A stretch of DNA of 64,000 nucleotides, from positions 23,156,681 through 23,220,680 of the forward strand of contig CM066994.1 in the NCBI GenBank assembly GCA_033977485.1. Reading direction: 5' to 3'. Shown here in pieces: positions 33,301 through 43,584 of this stretch. The translations under genes and the position numbers were made by a program. The DNA is from Hydrangea macrophylla (taxonomy: Eukaryota > Streptophyta > Magnoliopsida > Cornales > Hydrangeaceae). How positions within the stretch are numbered: the first letter of the stretch is position 1; each line of letters begins with the position of its first letter. The notes beneath the pieces were generated by a model, which worked only from the letters and a program-made list of their open reading frames with translations, did not search any database and was not told where the DNA came from.

Positions 33301-35963
33301 TAAATTCCTATTGTTTCTTGAACATTTTTAGTTACTAATTTATTTAAGCATAGAGGAAAACAATAGGGAAACAATTTCTTCATCAGTTTCCTTTCCTTGT
33401 TCTTTTCCGTCACTAAATTCATGAACCAAACAGAACCATATGACAAGAATGATACAGAAAATGTAACAGCTGAAATAAATGACTAAGCAACTCTATGGTC
33501 TCTACCTCATACCTTGGTGTCATAAGTCATCCCACTCTTGAAACTGATATCTGGTCTGTATGCATAATCTTCCTTTTCTATTTCAGCAGGGTCGTATTCA
33601 AAATAAGTAGCTGCTTTCTTCAACTTCCCATCCATCCCATCAGACAATGTACTGAAACTCTCATCTAGACCATCCAAAAACTCAGATCTGTTCCCATAAT
33701 TGGGTTTTGAACTGAAACCAGACCTGTCATGTGCCTTCTCAATTCTATCAAGCTTTTGGAAAAAAGAATTAGAATTAGAATTAGGACCGTTGCTGGAGTT
33801 ATCACCAAATATCCGTCGCTCAAAGTCATCGGATGACTCAAATGAGCCAATATTTCGGTTGCCAGCAGTGCCTGCGTTAGAAACAGAAAACACCAGATGT
33901 ATCAAAATGATGTTATCAAAGGCTCTGTTTGGTTTGCGGAATTAAAGAAGGAAAACTAATTCCTTTGTGTTTTCCTCCACGGTTAAATAATATTAGAAGT
34001 TAAAAATTGGTATAATCGTAACTTAATAAAAAATGGAAAGAAGTGACTCGCCAATTCAAAATAAATTAATTTATTTCTCTCAGTATTTTCTTTTCTAAAC
34101 TATTTTTCCTTGTTTACCAAACAAAGGAAAGTGTTTGCATCCGTGTTTTTCTTTCCTCTCCCTTACTAAATCCACAAACCAAATAGAGCCTAAAAGGAGT
34201 AGCAAATGTATGGTATAAACTTTATAAGTGGCATGTAAAAGCAAACAGTTAATATGGGAACTGATGACCTAAAAGAAGTTGCCTACATATACATGTAGCG
34301 GCCATCAGTACCCAATTCATGCCAGGAGGTTGAGGTTCTGACAACACCAGAGTTAAAAGACTAGTGGATGGATACAGATATTTTTCAGCTAGTTGGAAGG
34401 TGCTCCAAAGTAGAAGGCATACTCTTCTCCTAGAACCTCAGGCCATGTTTGGCATGTCGGATATATACATCGCATATGATAGGATAAGGCAAGATCAAAT
34501 AGGATAAAAATCTTGTCGGACCATATCCTATGCAGTCCAACGTTTGGCAGTGCACCAGATCATGGTCTCGGATATGGTTTTATATCCCAGTCCTATGCGT
34601 GGTAGTGTGTCGAGTAAAATTTTCGGATATAAAAAAATTTAGTGCGTTATAGCCAGCTTTCATTTTTGCTACTGTGTTTTAAAATCATATTTTACATTTT
34701 CAATGTTATTTCATAAATATTTCTAGATTCGAATAATGCCTATTTCAGTTAATGTTTAAACTACTTATTATTTTATGTGATTTTTATTTTTTAAATATTA
34801 AACACAGTCCATAGCTTAATCATATTTCTTATACAGTCCTCACAGGATAGTTTTATGACTTTATCCCACCCCATGGGATACTTTTGTCCGGCGTACGTGG
34901 GATAAATGGTGGCCAAGATATAGTCATCTGATTGGATAGAACCAGCAAACGACAGACAATTCCGATAGGATATCCTTTTTGATACTTTGAGGTTTGCCAT
35001 ATAAAAATCGAATGAGAGGAGTAAAAATGTGTGCAGTAAACTAAGCAAATAATACTACATAAAGTTAAAAACAAAAGAAATGCCAATTGTGTAATGGCAA
35101 CAGTTTGAGCCACATTTACACACACACCAGAAGCATAACTACAAAATACAGTTAGAGACTGTTTGGGTAATAGAAGACCCAGTTCTGAATGGTTTCGGTT
35201 TTTGTGTACCTGCTTTTTGGTTATATAAAAAGTCAGTTCCTGACTTAAAAATGCACGCAAAACTGATCCTTAATCAAACCAACAGAATACTTGTTTCAAA
35301 CTAGATAAAAGTGAGAGCTGTGACTTAGTCCTAACCTAGTCTTGTCTTAGACGTTCCCAAACAGGCCCCTGAGGGTAAAAGTGGAGTGCTCAACTAATTC
35401 AATTCGAATTTCCAAACGCTTATTGAATTGACTTGAACAAATTTCAACAATAAGCTACATGCATACTGAAGGCAGGGAATGGAAAAACAAAAACTTGTAG
35501 GTGATGAGGAAAGTGGTAAGAGGACCTGTAATTTCAACTGAATTATCGCCCTAAAGATGATCTAGTCAGTGAATATAATGGAAACTGTCGGGATAATTCT
35601 AGCAAAGCTTAAATTATTTACTTAATGATTTTTCAATTTGCATTTAACCGGTGTCAAGTACAATTTTGAGATGTGTGTGCGCGCGGGCGCATTAAAGCTG
35701 CCACCATAAACTCTGAAAACAAATATTGGCTCTCTGTACATTTTATGATGCCCAAAATTGCAGAAAAAGATATTCAGATATTGCACGAAGACAACCCAAT
35801 GCATAGCAAATAGTCATTCAATAGAAAACAAGCCTATGCATAAACAATTACCTGAAGTTGAATTTGTAGAAAAAGCCCTGGCCACCCGAGTCCGCTGAAA
35901 CTGGTGTGACAAGCCAACGGGCCCACCATTAATAGACCGCAACACACCTCTAATAAGCTTCAT
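30337..35963 (-). CDS. bS18m: Mitochondrial small-ribosomal-subunit protein bS18m (five exons)
   Basis: Minus-strand exons are 35852-35963, 33513-33871, 32027-32122, 30643-30702 and 30337-30546. All have GT donors and AG acceptors, and phases join to one 278-residue frame. The protein binds 16S-type rRNA in the mitochondrial 30S-like subunit. Residues 1-37 start MKLIRGVLRSINGG and contain RTRVARAFST, an Arg/Ser-rich, acid-free mitochondrial presequence. Residues 38-157 are a Ser/Asp-rich plant extension. Residues about 158-232 are the S18 core: VRKPFRRAEF, NVRFLANFITDAG, KISAKAQRKVAREIKTARAF and GLMPFT. An acidic tail follows. Plant plastids encode their own S18, so a nuclear copy of this shape is mitochondrial (Arabidopsis At1g07210 type, from memory). 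The introns are inflated by MITEs. It appears intact. Confidence 0.9.
32516..32735. mobile_element. MITE-like element in bS18m intron 2
   Basis: It is bounded by TTTGTTTGGTTGCTAGGGG and AACCCACAAACGAG, with GGAAAA- and TTTTCC-rich arms. It belongs to the same family as 33193-33440 and 33921-34190. Ends are imperfect and I could not see a target duplication. Confidence 0.55.
33193..33440. mobile_element. MITE-like element in bS18m intron 2
   Basis: GTTGTTCGGTGAATAGGG at the left and CATGAACCAAACAGAACC at the right, with AGGAAGGAAAAGAAAAT inside. It aligns with 32516-32735. It ends about 70 bp before exon 2. Confidence 0.55.
33921..34190. mobile_element. MITE with GGCTCTGTTTGGTTTG inverted ends, bS18m intron 1
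   Basis: GGCTCTGTTTGGTTTG and CAAACCAAATAGAGCC are inverted ends matching at 15 of 16 positions, only about 50 bp upstream of exon 2. No clear target duplication was seen, so the superfamily is open. Confidence 0.75.
34441..35010. mobile_element. Transposon-like segment in bS18m intron 1
   Basis: GGCCATGTTTGGCATGTCGG at the left and repeated GATAGGATA/ATATCCTAT motifs on both sides suggest a diverged inverted-repeat element. Boundaries are approximate and the right end is uncertain. Confidence 0.4.
35160..35372. mobile_element. MITE-like element in bS18m intron 1
   Basis: AGACTGTTTGGGTAATAG at the left pairs loosely with TTCCCAAACAGGCCCCT at the right. It has the GCCTGTTTGGGAA-type tip common among plant MITEs. 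Confidence 0.5.
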
Positions 35964-37171
35964 CTGTCATAATATCAAACACCCAGTTTAATATCCAATT
36001 TAATGTTGAATTGAATACAACCATAACAACGACATGCAATATTTTGTATTGAACTGACTTACAACCATTGTTGTCAAATCGCAAATCAAATTTGTTTTAG
36101 CGAATTGTATGGTCCACTTTTTAGAGGAAAAAAAAAATACATAGTGTAAATATCAAAAACTCCTTAAAAGTGGTTAATATTGAACAAAGTATCCATCCAA
36201 CACAAGTTCCAATATAATAGCTCAAAATGTTGAAAGTTTTCCACTTAAAACATTAAAGTTGAGATTTCAGAATTATGAGTCGTGAATGACTCATTCTAAC
36301 AACCATGAATACAAACAGAAAAACTACAAAGACAAGAAAGACGGGTGGAGGTAAATTGAGTCTTATCAGTAACAACTATGTCATATTTTCCTCATGGGCT
36401 ATATCAAACAAACAGTATCTCCAAATAACGAATTTCCACTCTGATATTGTGTTTCCTTTTAGAAACCCCCAAAAAGGAGCTTCTCTAACTTCCAAAATCC
36501 TTATTTCAATAAAGTTCAGTTCATGTCAAAGGACTCATACCATTTTTCCTAACCAAGATAGAAGCTGAAGCATGTTAGTTCCAATAGTAATGAAATAAAT
36601 GGATGAGCTATCTGATTCCAACTGAAAATTTAACAAGTACACCACAGCAAATTGATGACATGCAAAATGAAATCTACAAAATATATTAGAATACTGGAAA
36701 AGAACAGACCATTCTCCGGATTAATACAAACCAAGGCATAATCAGATATGATAAGAAACCCATCGACATTGGAATCAGATGTGCCCGGCAGTGGGCCCCG
36801 TAAAATGCGTAAATGACCAAAAATGCTCATTAAAAACAGTTTCTTATTCTTACTTTTTCCAAAAATGGTTTTTTTCCCTTTTTCTTTTTTTTTTTTTTAA
36901 AGTATACATTTGTCATCATTGCTATACATAATCATAAGGGACCTCCATTAATATTTTTTTCCCATATATCCAAGCCAACAATGGGTATTAGAAGCTACTA
37001 CAAAATCATGTGCACAAGCCAGAAAATGTGTGCATAAAAATTGTACAGTATGTATAAATATAGTGCCTAAAAGGATTTCAAACACAGCAAGTTTTGCAGG
37101 CTAAAGTGAAAGAACTCGCACAAGAGGCTCAAAAGAAGAAAAAGATCACAAAAGAAGAGAAAGAAGAAAAC
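35964..37171. other. Upstream of bS18m; no gene recognised
   Basis: The bS18m promoter and 5' leader should lie in the first few hundred bases, but no distinctive element was seen. A T-run at 36886-36898 (a poly-A on the minus strand) lies 390 bp past the stop of the chimeric ORF at 37287. It would fit a retrocopy tail but is not diagnostic. The region 37090-37270 is very A/G-rich. Confidence 0.4.
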
Positions 37172-37193
37172 TGTAAGGATCCATCTCAAATAA
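37172..37193. repeat. 22-bp sequence shared with 38901-38922
   Basis: TGTAAGGATCCATCTCAAAT here and TGTAAGGATCCATCCCAAAT at 38901 match over 22 bp with one mismatch. They bracket the chimeric ORF. They could be the outer tips of two LTRs of one element. Confidence 0.5.
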
Positions 37194-37286
37194 ACAGAAA
37201 ATCAAGAGAACAAAGAGGAATGGAAGCAATCAAAGTGGAAGAAAAATGGAGAAGAAAGGAAAAGCAAACACAATTTTGCAATTGCT

Positions 37287-38339
37287 TTAGCAGTTAGCAC
37301 TAAGAAGAGCTTTCCACCAGTGTTTGGCACCCTCTATATATTCTTGAAGAGGCGGGACATATCCATGCTCTAGACCTTTATTTGCTTGGTTTTGGATAAA
37401 TTTTGATGCCCAATACCACTCTACTTTATGACCAGCAGCTGCTGCGAATTTAGTTAACTCGGCATTTGTCAAGTGCTTTACATACTGAGCTGCTATTTCC
37501 CAGCGGTTCTGAGGTTTAATTAGGGAAAGGGCTATCATAGAATCAACTCGACTAATGAATGCAGGATCAAGGTCTTGTTTTCTATTAGATGCACCAATAA
37601 CCGCCACCCTATTCTCCTGCTCAAATCCCTCAATCTGTCGCAAGAAGACAGATGAAATTCTACGGGCAGCAGCGTGCATTTCACGATCACAAGCAACAAT
37701 AAAAGAATCAAGCTCGTCAAGAAAAACAATCGCACCGTTAGGATGCTCATTGTCAATGGAAAACACCTTCCCTATCAAGTATTCCCCTCCCCCATAATAC
37801 TTTGACATGTCAAGAGAGAGTTTTAATGTTTCCCCACCTTTCTCATTATAAACGTACTCAACCACTATTTCATTGCAAGAAGGTAAATCTCGTTTGGGTA
37901 TTCCATCAAATATAACCTTTTTAGTATCATTGCTACCTAAATTTACACATCCGCCTAGCACACTAGCCCCATTGCCTATGTCTATCTTTGGCATTTGATT
38001 TAACAGAGGATGAGCAATCCTTGTCCTCCCACGCTTAATTAAGTCATCAACAATCAAAGTGCTAGAAACTAAATCTCTTTTAGGCAATTTGTTCAACAAC
38101 TCCCAAGCGACCTTAAAACCAAATTCAGATTTCAAGTACCCAATAATAACAAACTTCCAGTACAACAAATTCAACTTCATCGGAGTGTCATCAAATATCT
38201 CATTTGCCAAATGGATCACCCCAAACTTCGAATAACCAGCCAAATTGGAGTTAAACAAAGGTAGGTCTCTCTTTAGCATTCCATCAAACAGTTGATGAGC
38301 AATTTCAGGATAACACCTATTTCTAGAATACATACACAT
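37287..38339 (-). CDS. Intronless chimeric ORF: PLS-type PPR repeats fused to a partial AAA ATPase
   Basis: One uninterrupted frame of 350 codons. Residues 1-165 are degenerate PPR repeats of the PLS type (AHQLFDGMLKRDL, WELLNKLPKRDLVS, HPLLNQMPK, FDGIPKRDLPS). Residues 175-350 follow the AAA module of the At4g04180-type family (from memory): MSKYYGGGEYLIGKVFS, Walker B IVFLDE at 204-209, and a second region of homology SNRKQDLDPAFISR at 251-264 with the arginine retained. The Walker A loop is absent, so ATP hydrolysis is not expected. The segment around GHKVEWYWASK shows a short deletion relative to the family. It looks like joined, spliced gene pieces. Long openness suggests recent origin or selection; no promoter evidence was found. 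It may be a pseudogene. Confidence 0.6.
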   Translation of the reverse strand: MCMYSRNRCYPEIAHQLFDGMLKRDLPLFNSNLAGYSKFGVIHLANEIFDDTPMKLNLLYWKFVIIGYLKSEFGFKVAWELLNKLPKRDLVSSTLIVDDLIKRGRTRIAHPLLNQMPKIDIGNGASVLGGCVNLGSNDTKKVIFDGIPKRDLPSCNEIVVEYVYNEKGGETLKLSLDMSKYYGGGEYLIGKVFSIDNEHPNGAIVFLDELDSFIVACDREMHAAARRISSVFLRQIEGFEQENRVAVIGASNRKQDLDPAFISRVDSMIALSLIKPQNRWEIAAQYVKHLTNAELTKFAAAAGHKVEWYWASKFIQNQANKGLEHGYVPPLQEYIEGAKHWWKALLSANC

Positions 38340-38886
38340 CCAATAGTTGGGTCTTGGGATCCAATCTAATGATGTATTGGGTTGGAATAGGGGTTGGTTG
38401 TGGTGTCGTGTAGGGATGGGTCGTTAACGATGGATAGAGGGTTTGACTTAACATGTGGGTGTAGTGGTGGTGATATTTGTTCTGTAAATTGAAATTGTGG
38501 TGCTCAGATTTTAACAATACCTGGGAATTTCAGGTTCGAATACGAAGTTGGGAATGGATTAATAGCAGAGTGTGCGCAATACTTCTTGAACGAAATCTGT
38601 GGCAGTGGAGGTTGAACGGATGGGGGCTGAAGTGGTGGTGGCTCACAGCTATGTGAGACTCTAGGAGAATCGGAAATTCGAATCTGATACTTATCAAATA
38701 CCTCGGATACAACTCTTTGAAGACTTATTTAAAGATCTTCCACAAAGGCTTCAATCGACGAATGGTGATCATGAGTCGGCACTGTGGACTGGTTCTCATA
38801 CAATTGAAGATCAATTGATGAAGGTAGGTAATGGCGATCGGAACACAGCCATAAACGTAAGCTTGTGGTATAGTGATGGGAGCATG
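38340..38886 (-). other. Leader-like sequence upstream of the chimeric ORF
   Basis: About 550 bp lie between the putative primer site and the ORF start. It has short ORFs only and no homology I recognise. Confidence 0.4.
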
Positions 38887-38898
38887 GCTTTGATACCA
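38887..38898 (-). other. Primer-binding-site-like sequence
   Basis: GCTTTGATACCA is the reverse complement of TGGTATCAAAGC, one base from the Met-tRNA primer site TGGTATCAGAGC. It lies 2 bp from the TGTAAGGATCC boundary at 38901. On the minus strand this is the order LTR end, primer site, leader, then the chimeric ORF. Confidence 0.5.
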
Positions 38899-38928
38899 AT
38901 TGTAAGGATCCATCCCAAATAACAATGT

Positions 38929-39240
38929 TCTACAAATCGCTAGGTGGTAGGCGGGCAGTGGAGGGGGGCCTAGCGCCTAGGGGCTTATGCGGGGACTAGG
39001 CAAAAAATTAATTTTTAAAACAAAAATAATAATATAGAGACAATTGTATATATATATATATATATATATAAACAAAACTAACAATTATCTAAAAAACTAA
39101 ATTTCTAATTCATTCTTCTCCATATCATCAAACCGACCGAAACGAAACGAAACGAAACCCCACCAGGAATCACGAAATGAAGTCTCGTTTCGGTAGTGTG
39201 TTTCGTCCAATGTTTCCAAGGAAACGAGAGTAATCAATCA
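38929..39240. repeat. MITE-like CTAGG-rich segment and simple repeats
   Basis: GCTAGGTGGTAGGCGGGC and GGCCTAGCGCCTAGG look like an inverted-repeat transposon arm. A (TA) run follows at 39046-39069, and a CGAAA repeat with its inverse (GAAACGAAACGAAAC, then TCTCGTTTCGG) at 39140-39210. A similar CGAAA run is at 28378-28400. Confidence 0.5.
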
Positions 39241-39249
39241 TGTTCACAG

Positions 39250-39425
39250 AGAGAGAGAGAGAGCGCGAGAGAGAGAGAGAGAACCAATCCCACGTTAGTT
39301 AAAACTGAAGAGTAAGTGGGTTTAAAATCTCAATCAATTTTGGAATCAATCAAAAAATAATTGATGGGGAATGAAGAAATGCAAGATTGGGGAAAACCAG
39401 AGAGAGAGAGAGAGAGAGAGAGAGA
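39250..39425. repeat. (GA)n microsatellites
   Basis: GAGA runs at 39248-39281 and 39402-39424. The ORF 39361-39642 that reads through the second run is low-complexity. Confidence 0.85.
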
Positions 39426-39540
39426 TTCTCTGAAATTGATTTTGAGGGTTTTTGCTTATAACTCACTTACCTGGTTGAGGGTCTCTTCTCCAACACTCTC
39501 CGTCCGATCTGGATTAGTAGGGTTTCCCTTGCAGTCACTG

Positions 39541-39654
39541 TCACTCACTCTTCTTCTTCTTCTTCTTCTTGGCCTTCGCTGGAGGCTCCTGCCCTTGCTG
39601 CTTGGTCTCTTCAGGCTCCTCTCTTTTCCGTATCTCATATAGATTTGTATCAAC
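39541..39654 (-). pseudogene. Possible coding fragment with Lys-rich C terminus
   Basis: The minus frame reads DTNLYEIRKREEPEETKQQG, continues to a run of six lysines and stops at TGA 39541-39543. The composition looks coding and ends in a classical basic tail, and an AAATAAAG acceptor-like AG precedes it. I do not recognise the family and found no further exon. The ORF in the neighbouring frame (39456-39653) is an Arg-rich shadow. Confidence 0.25.
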
Positions 39655-39689
39655 TCTTTATTTTTTTATTTTTTTTTTACCACATGCAA

Positions 39690-40098
39690 CATCTTAGCCG
39701 CGACTGTGGTGCATACGAGACAAGCTGTTCGCGAGCTTTCTTACAAGTTGAAATGAGTCGAGCTTTTAAGTGTTCGTGAGCTTTTTATTTAGCTTTTTTG
39801 CGCGCCCTTTTAAACTATATAGTTTAATAATAAAAAATCATTTGTCAAGTCTGTTTATGAAATATGTCATATTTTCTCTAAAATTATTTAGTTTTATAAT
39901 ATTTTATAATAAATATGTTTGTAAAAGTCACTATATAAGCTCTTTATCAAATCTAAAAACGAAACTTTTCACGAGCCTTAATCGATCGTGTTCACGAGCT
40001 CAAATTTCACGAGCTCAAATGAGCGAGCCGAGCCTAGCCTTTATCGAGCCGAACTTCGAGCCCTTATTGAGCGACTCATCTCATTTACACCTCTAGCC
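39690..40098. mobile_element. hAT-like non-autonomous element (GAGCTCG-rich)
   Basis: The 3' end has dense CACGAGCTC, GCGAGCC and CGAGCC subterminal motifs, and the tip CATTTACACCTCTA is typical of hAT-type plant MITEs. The 5' end repeats GAGCTTTC and GAGCTTTT. Boundaries are approximate. Confidence 0.4.
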
Positions 40099-40206
40099 AC
40101 GACCAAATCCAACTCTAAAGTTTTACACTGGCCCACAGAATTCTCATTACTCTTCCCACTAGAAAGAGAGCGGCTATGCCAATTGGACGTACTATAACAC
40201 ACTCGA
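40099..40206 (-). mobile_element. SINE fragment, copy S4
   Basis: On the minus strand, GTCCAATTGGCATAGCC and AGTGGGAAGAG match S1 at 26770-26690, followed by the GCCAGTGTAAAACTTT region that matches S1's AGTGTGGGACTTTT. The 3' half is missing. Confidence 0.6.
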
Positions 40207-40292
40207 CAAAGTTGTATTAACTATTAAGTTGTGCATTACACTAATTAGAGTTTTATTTAATTAATTATGTAACTCATATAGAGTTTTATTAA

Positions 40293-40503
40293 GGGTATAT
40301 TCCCACCACCTTTTTTACTTTTTACACCACATTTTTGTGAAAAATATCTAAATTACCCTTTCTCCCCCTAAAGTCCAAAACCCAACCTTTATCTATCCCT
40401 AATTTATCTCTCCGGTGTTTCCTCTTTCTCGTCTCTCTCTATTGTCTATTCTCTCTCTCTCTTTCTCTCTCTCTTTCTACAATCAAAGAATTATAGCTCT
40501 TTG
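40293..40503. repeat. Left terminal inverted repeat of the Pack-MULE
   Basis: It pairs with 43563-43769. The outer 70 bp match at roughly 80 percent by eye, followed by variable CT-rich sequence and the shared AATCAAAGAATTATAGCTC inner block. Confidence 0.82.
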
Positions 40504-41067
40504 TTGTGTATTTGAGAATTCTTAAATCTACAGAAACTTATTAAGAAAATTTCAATTCTCTCTATCTCTCTTGCTTAGGCTGAAATGTAAAAATCTACAT
40601 GAAATTTGAGAATGGATAAATTCAAAATTTTTCTAGATTTGCATCCTAAAATTGAAGGAAGATTAATCCAAAAAGTGCACCATGATTTTTGCAAACACGC
40701 ACAGAGAATTGAAATGCAGATCTTTGCAGGGAAAGGAGGGGGGGGGGGGAGAGAGAGAGAGAGAGACGATATGTCACAGCCCGGTCCCACAATAGTGGAA
40801 CCGAAGCCCGTGGCACGTCACCGAGGCTAAACCAATTCATTAATGTTCCCAAAAATTTTAGTTTTATGAACACAAGCAGCGGAAAAGAAACATAACTCTC
40901 GTTCTAGTACGTATTGGAGCCAACCGAAAATACACTTATCGCCCGGAGGCTTCAAAATTTGATCCGACAAATTTTTCCTTAAAAGGATTCCAAAAGAAGC
41001 TTAAGTTTGTAATTAGAACTTTTGAAAATATTTGGAAGTAGGAGAACAAACAAGCTGAGAGGGGCAT

Positions 41068-41189
41068 CTCGACCGGTCGAACGTCCCTCTTGACTAGTCG
41101 AAAGTCCCTTCGACCAAGTGCCTTTACTGAAGTTTCAAGCAGAGGGGCATTCAACCAGTCGAATGGGTCCCTTTGACCGGTCGAAAGTT
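41068..41189 (-). repeat. TTCGACCGGTCGAA word array inside solo LTR B
   Basis: Four copies of TTCGACCGGTC or variants (TTCGACTGGTTGAA, TTCGACTAGTC, TTCGACCGGTCGAG) lie in 120 bp, at the position where the sister LTR (14787) carries CAGTCGACTGG words. Confidence 0.78.
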
Positions 41190-42507
41190 CTTTGACAGCA
41201 AAGCCACTTGTTTCTGTCCAACTTTCGACGCGACAAAAGGTGCCATATCTAATTCTAACTCTTCCGAAACTTTACCAAAGTTATTTAAACATATATAACA
41301 ACATGTCATTTGAAGGAAAACGTTTGCTGAACACGTTAAGGACGTGTTTGGCACAAATCTCAAACATGCACCAAGACTTGCATAAACATGAACTATCAAC
41401 TCCTTTATGTACTTAAATCCAAGCTCATGAGTTCTTTCATAACTCTAACATATGAAAAGACATACGCGATATATAATAACGCTTCAAAATATATCCAGAG
41501 CTTCTAATCTACAGATTCCAATACAATCTACTATTCATTTCTATTACAAGTTCCTTATGAAAGCAAGGTAACAAACGTTCTCGATTTCCAAACTACGGGA
41601 TAAGCACGATGAGCCGCCATCTAAGTGAAACTCCCAACACCCTGCAATCACTCCTCCGATTCTTCGCCGACATTAATACCTGCATTGGTTATTTAAATAA
41701 CCACACATATTTTGATTTGTTTAAGCTAACGCTTAGTGAATAAAACAACATATGCATGTGAATGACAAACATGCTCGTATTCACATCTCTACATTTCATA
41801 CTAGTCGCCGGAGACTCACGTGCCCGTCCATACTCCAAATCCGCGACTCCTCGCCAATAAGTCCACGTGAAAGGGTAAGACCTACGATTCTTCTCTTCAA
41901 TCGTGCTACCTTAATGCCTATATCGGCTCCACAAAATGGCTCGGTGACCACGTGCTCCTTCTGACCCCAAATAAGCAACTCAACATGCCTAAATACATAA
42001 ACACCGTGCTCGCGGTAAACAAAGCATTTCACCGTGCTATTGGGCCTACTTATCAATATAATTGCCCAATATGAACTACACAATATATCTATAAACTAAC
42101 ACATGCTATTCATACAAAACATGAATACATGTCAAGAAATCATTCCAAAAACATAGTTGAATCACTCACCTCCGAATAACACTCTTAAACTACGATCCAA
42201 GGAAAACTCGTGCAGAATGAATGTGCAGAAAAGCTTATAGTACAGTTCCTATGGATCAAAAGTCCGATTATCAGCTTTTATGAAAAATTCTAAAAAAAAG
42301 GCTTTTCGAAAAGCTTGGCCAAACAAGGCCTAATAGGTATCAAAACGAAGCTCTTACCTCAAGGAGCTCGAATATAAAATCTGGGAGAAAACAGACTGAC
42401 AGAAGGTTGTCATTTAGCGTCGGAAAGCTCGAAGCAACTATATCTCCCTTTGGCCTTTTTTTGAGTTTTAGGTTAGAAGTTATGAAAATTATAAAAGTCT
42501 TAGCTTT

Positions 42508-42518
42508 CTATATATAGG
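42508..42518 (-). promoter_or_regulatory. LTR B TATA box (solo copy)
   Basis: The plus strand reads CTATATATAGG; in sense it is preceded by TTGCCTATATATAG-type context as at 15320. It lies about 530 bp into the LTR. Confidence 0.6.
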
Positions 42519-43125
42519 CAACATTTTCTAAAATTGTGTTTACCTCCCCACGAGTTTTCAAAACTCATAAACAGTCTCCTAAACTTTCTACACAGCTAGT
42601 TCATAGCTTCACGAGTAAAACTTCAAAATTATAAAAGTTTCTGACTAAGTTCCGTTTGGTTGCTGAAACGCGAATTTCTACATGATTTTTATAAAAATTG
42701 CTAATTAGTCTACCAAATTAATAGCGTGTTAATTCGTCCTCACTAGGATGCTAAAACTAACAACATATATAAATTCTAAACCAGAAATAATACAGATATT
42801 GAAATACACAGGTAAACATTTATTTCCAGATAAACATTTAAGGTATTCCACAGTGACAGTCTCAATCTCGGAGAGACGTCACAACAACAAAACACTCATG
42901 CACACCGTCTCAAAGGGTTCTCTAACACAGACACCCAAATCGACTCGTGAGTCAAAACTCACTCACGCATGTGCCAAAATGCACAACACATCACATTATC
43001 ATGCAAGACAATGCAATGAAATACAATAACACGATTATGGGTGTTATACGATATTTGATTTCTCCCGAAGTTTGATTTATCATCAATTTGAGATCAAATC
43101 CTGAGGGGCTTTACCATTTCGAGAG

Positions 43126-43584
43126 ATGAGATCTTCCTTCAATCCATTTTTCTTTCTTTTACATCTAATTTTGAAATTGGTTCATTTCAAAGATCAAAAT
43201 TTAATCCACATTTCAACAACCGAAGTTGAAATTCCAACTGGGTTTCTATTTTCTCACCATCACAATTCATTTATAGTTCTTCAACTATACAGATCAATCC
43301 ATGAAGCTCCAATAAAAAATCGAGTCATAATTAATACAAATGACAAAACCCCAAATGATATTAGCAACCAAATCACTGAAGACATAGAGGAAATCTGTAT
43401 AATACTAACAAATCATTGTAGTTCTTCAGGTATTGAGCCTAATTTGAATAGTGCCAAAATTGAGTTGTCCCCAAAACTGGTTTTGGAGGCTTTGAAAAAG
43501 CTCAACATTATTGCCGGAGTTAAAGCTATGTCATTCTTCAAATGGACTGAGAAACAAAAAGTTGAAAGAGCTATAATTCTTTGA
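43126..43584 (+). pseudogene. Captured PPR-protein fragment inside the Pack-MULE
   Basis: This 152-codon ORF resembles the N-terminal part of mitochondrial P-type PPR proteins (At1g71060-like, from memory): EEICIILTNHCSSSGIEPN, IELSPKLVLEALKKL, then MSFFKWTEKQK at about residues 134-144. In the parent family this leads into the first PPR helix pair, but here it stops after ERAIIL because the frame runs into the inverted repeat of the transposon. No full PPR repeat is present. The N terminus (MRSSFNPFFFLL) is hydrophobic and may come from intergenic DNA. It has no intron, and I expect no PPR function. Confidence 0.6.

Larger units (their letters stand above)
40772..43048 (-). mobile_element. 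Solo LTR (family B, 2277 bp) with perfect 5-bp target duplication
   Basis: Minus-sense sequence begins TATAACACCCATAATCG (43048) and ends CCGGGCTGTGACA (40772). CGATA occurs at 40767-40771 and 43049-43053. It is homologous to the LTR at 14787-16901, including the TATA region, the hairpin and the last 130 bp. No interior sequence remains, so LTR-LTR recombination removed the rest. It inserted next to a GA repeat inside the Pack-MULE and is therefore younger than it. Confidence 0.93.

Noticed and set aside
34853..35260. 135-codon minus ORF in bS18m intron 1
   Set aside because: Lies in transposon-like intron sequence, overlaps another ORF, no recognised motif.
37094..37297. 67-codon Lys/Glu-rich plus ORF
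   Set aside because: A/G-rich low-complexity DNA; no family match, and it overlaps the 3' end of the chimeric ORF on the other strand.
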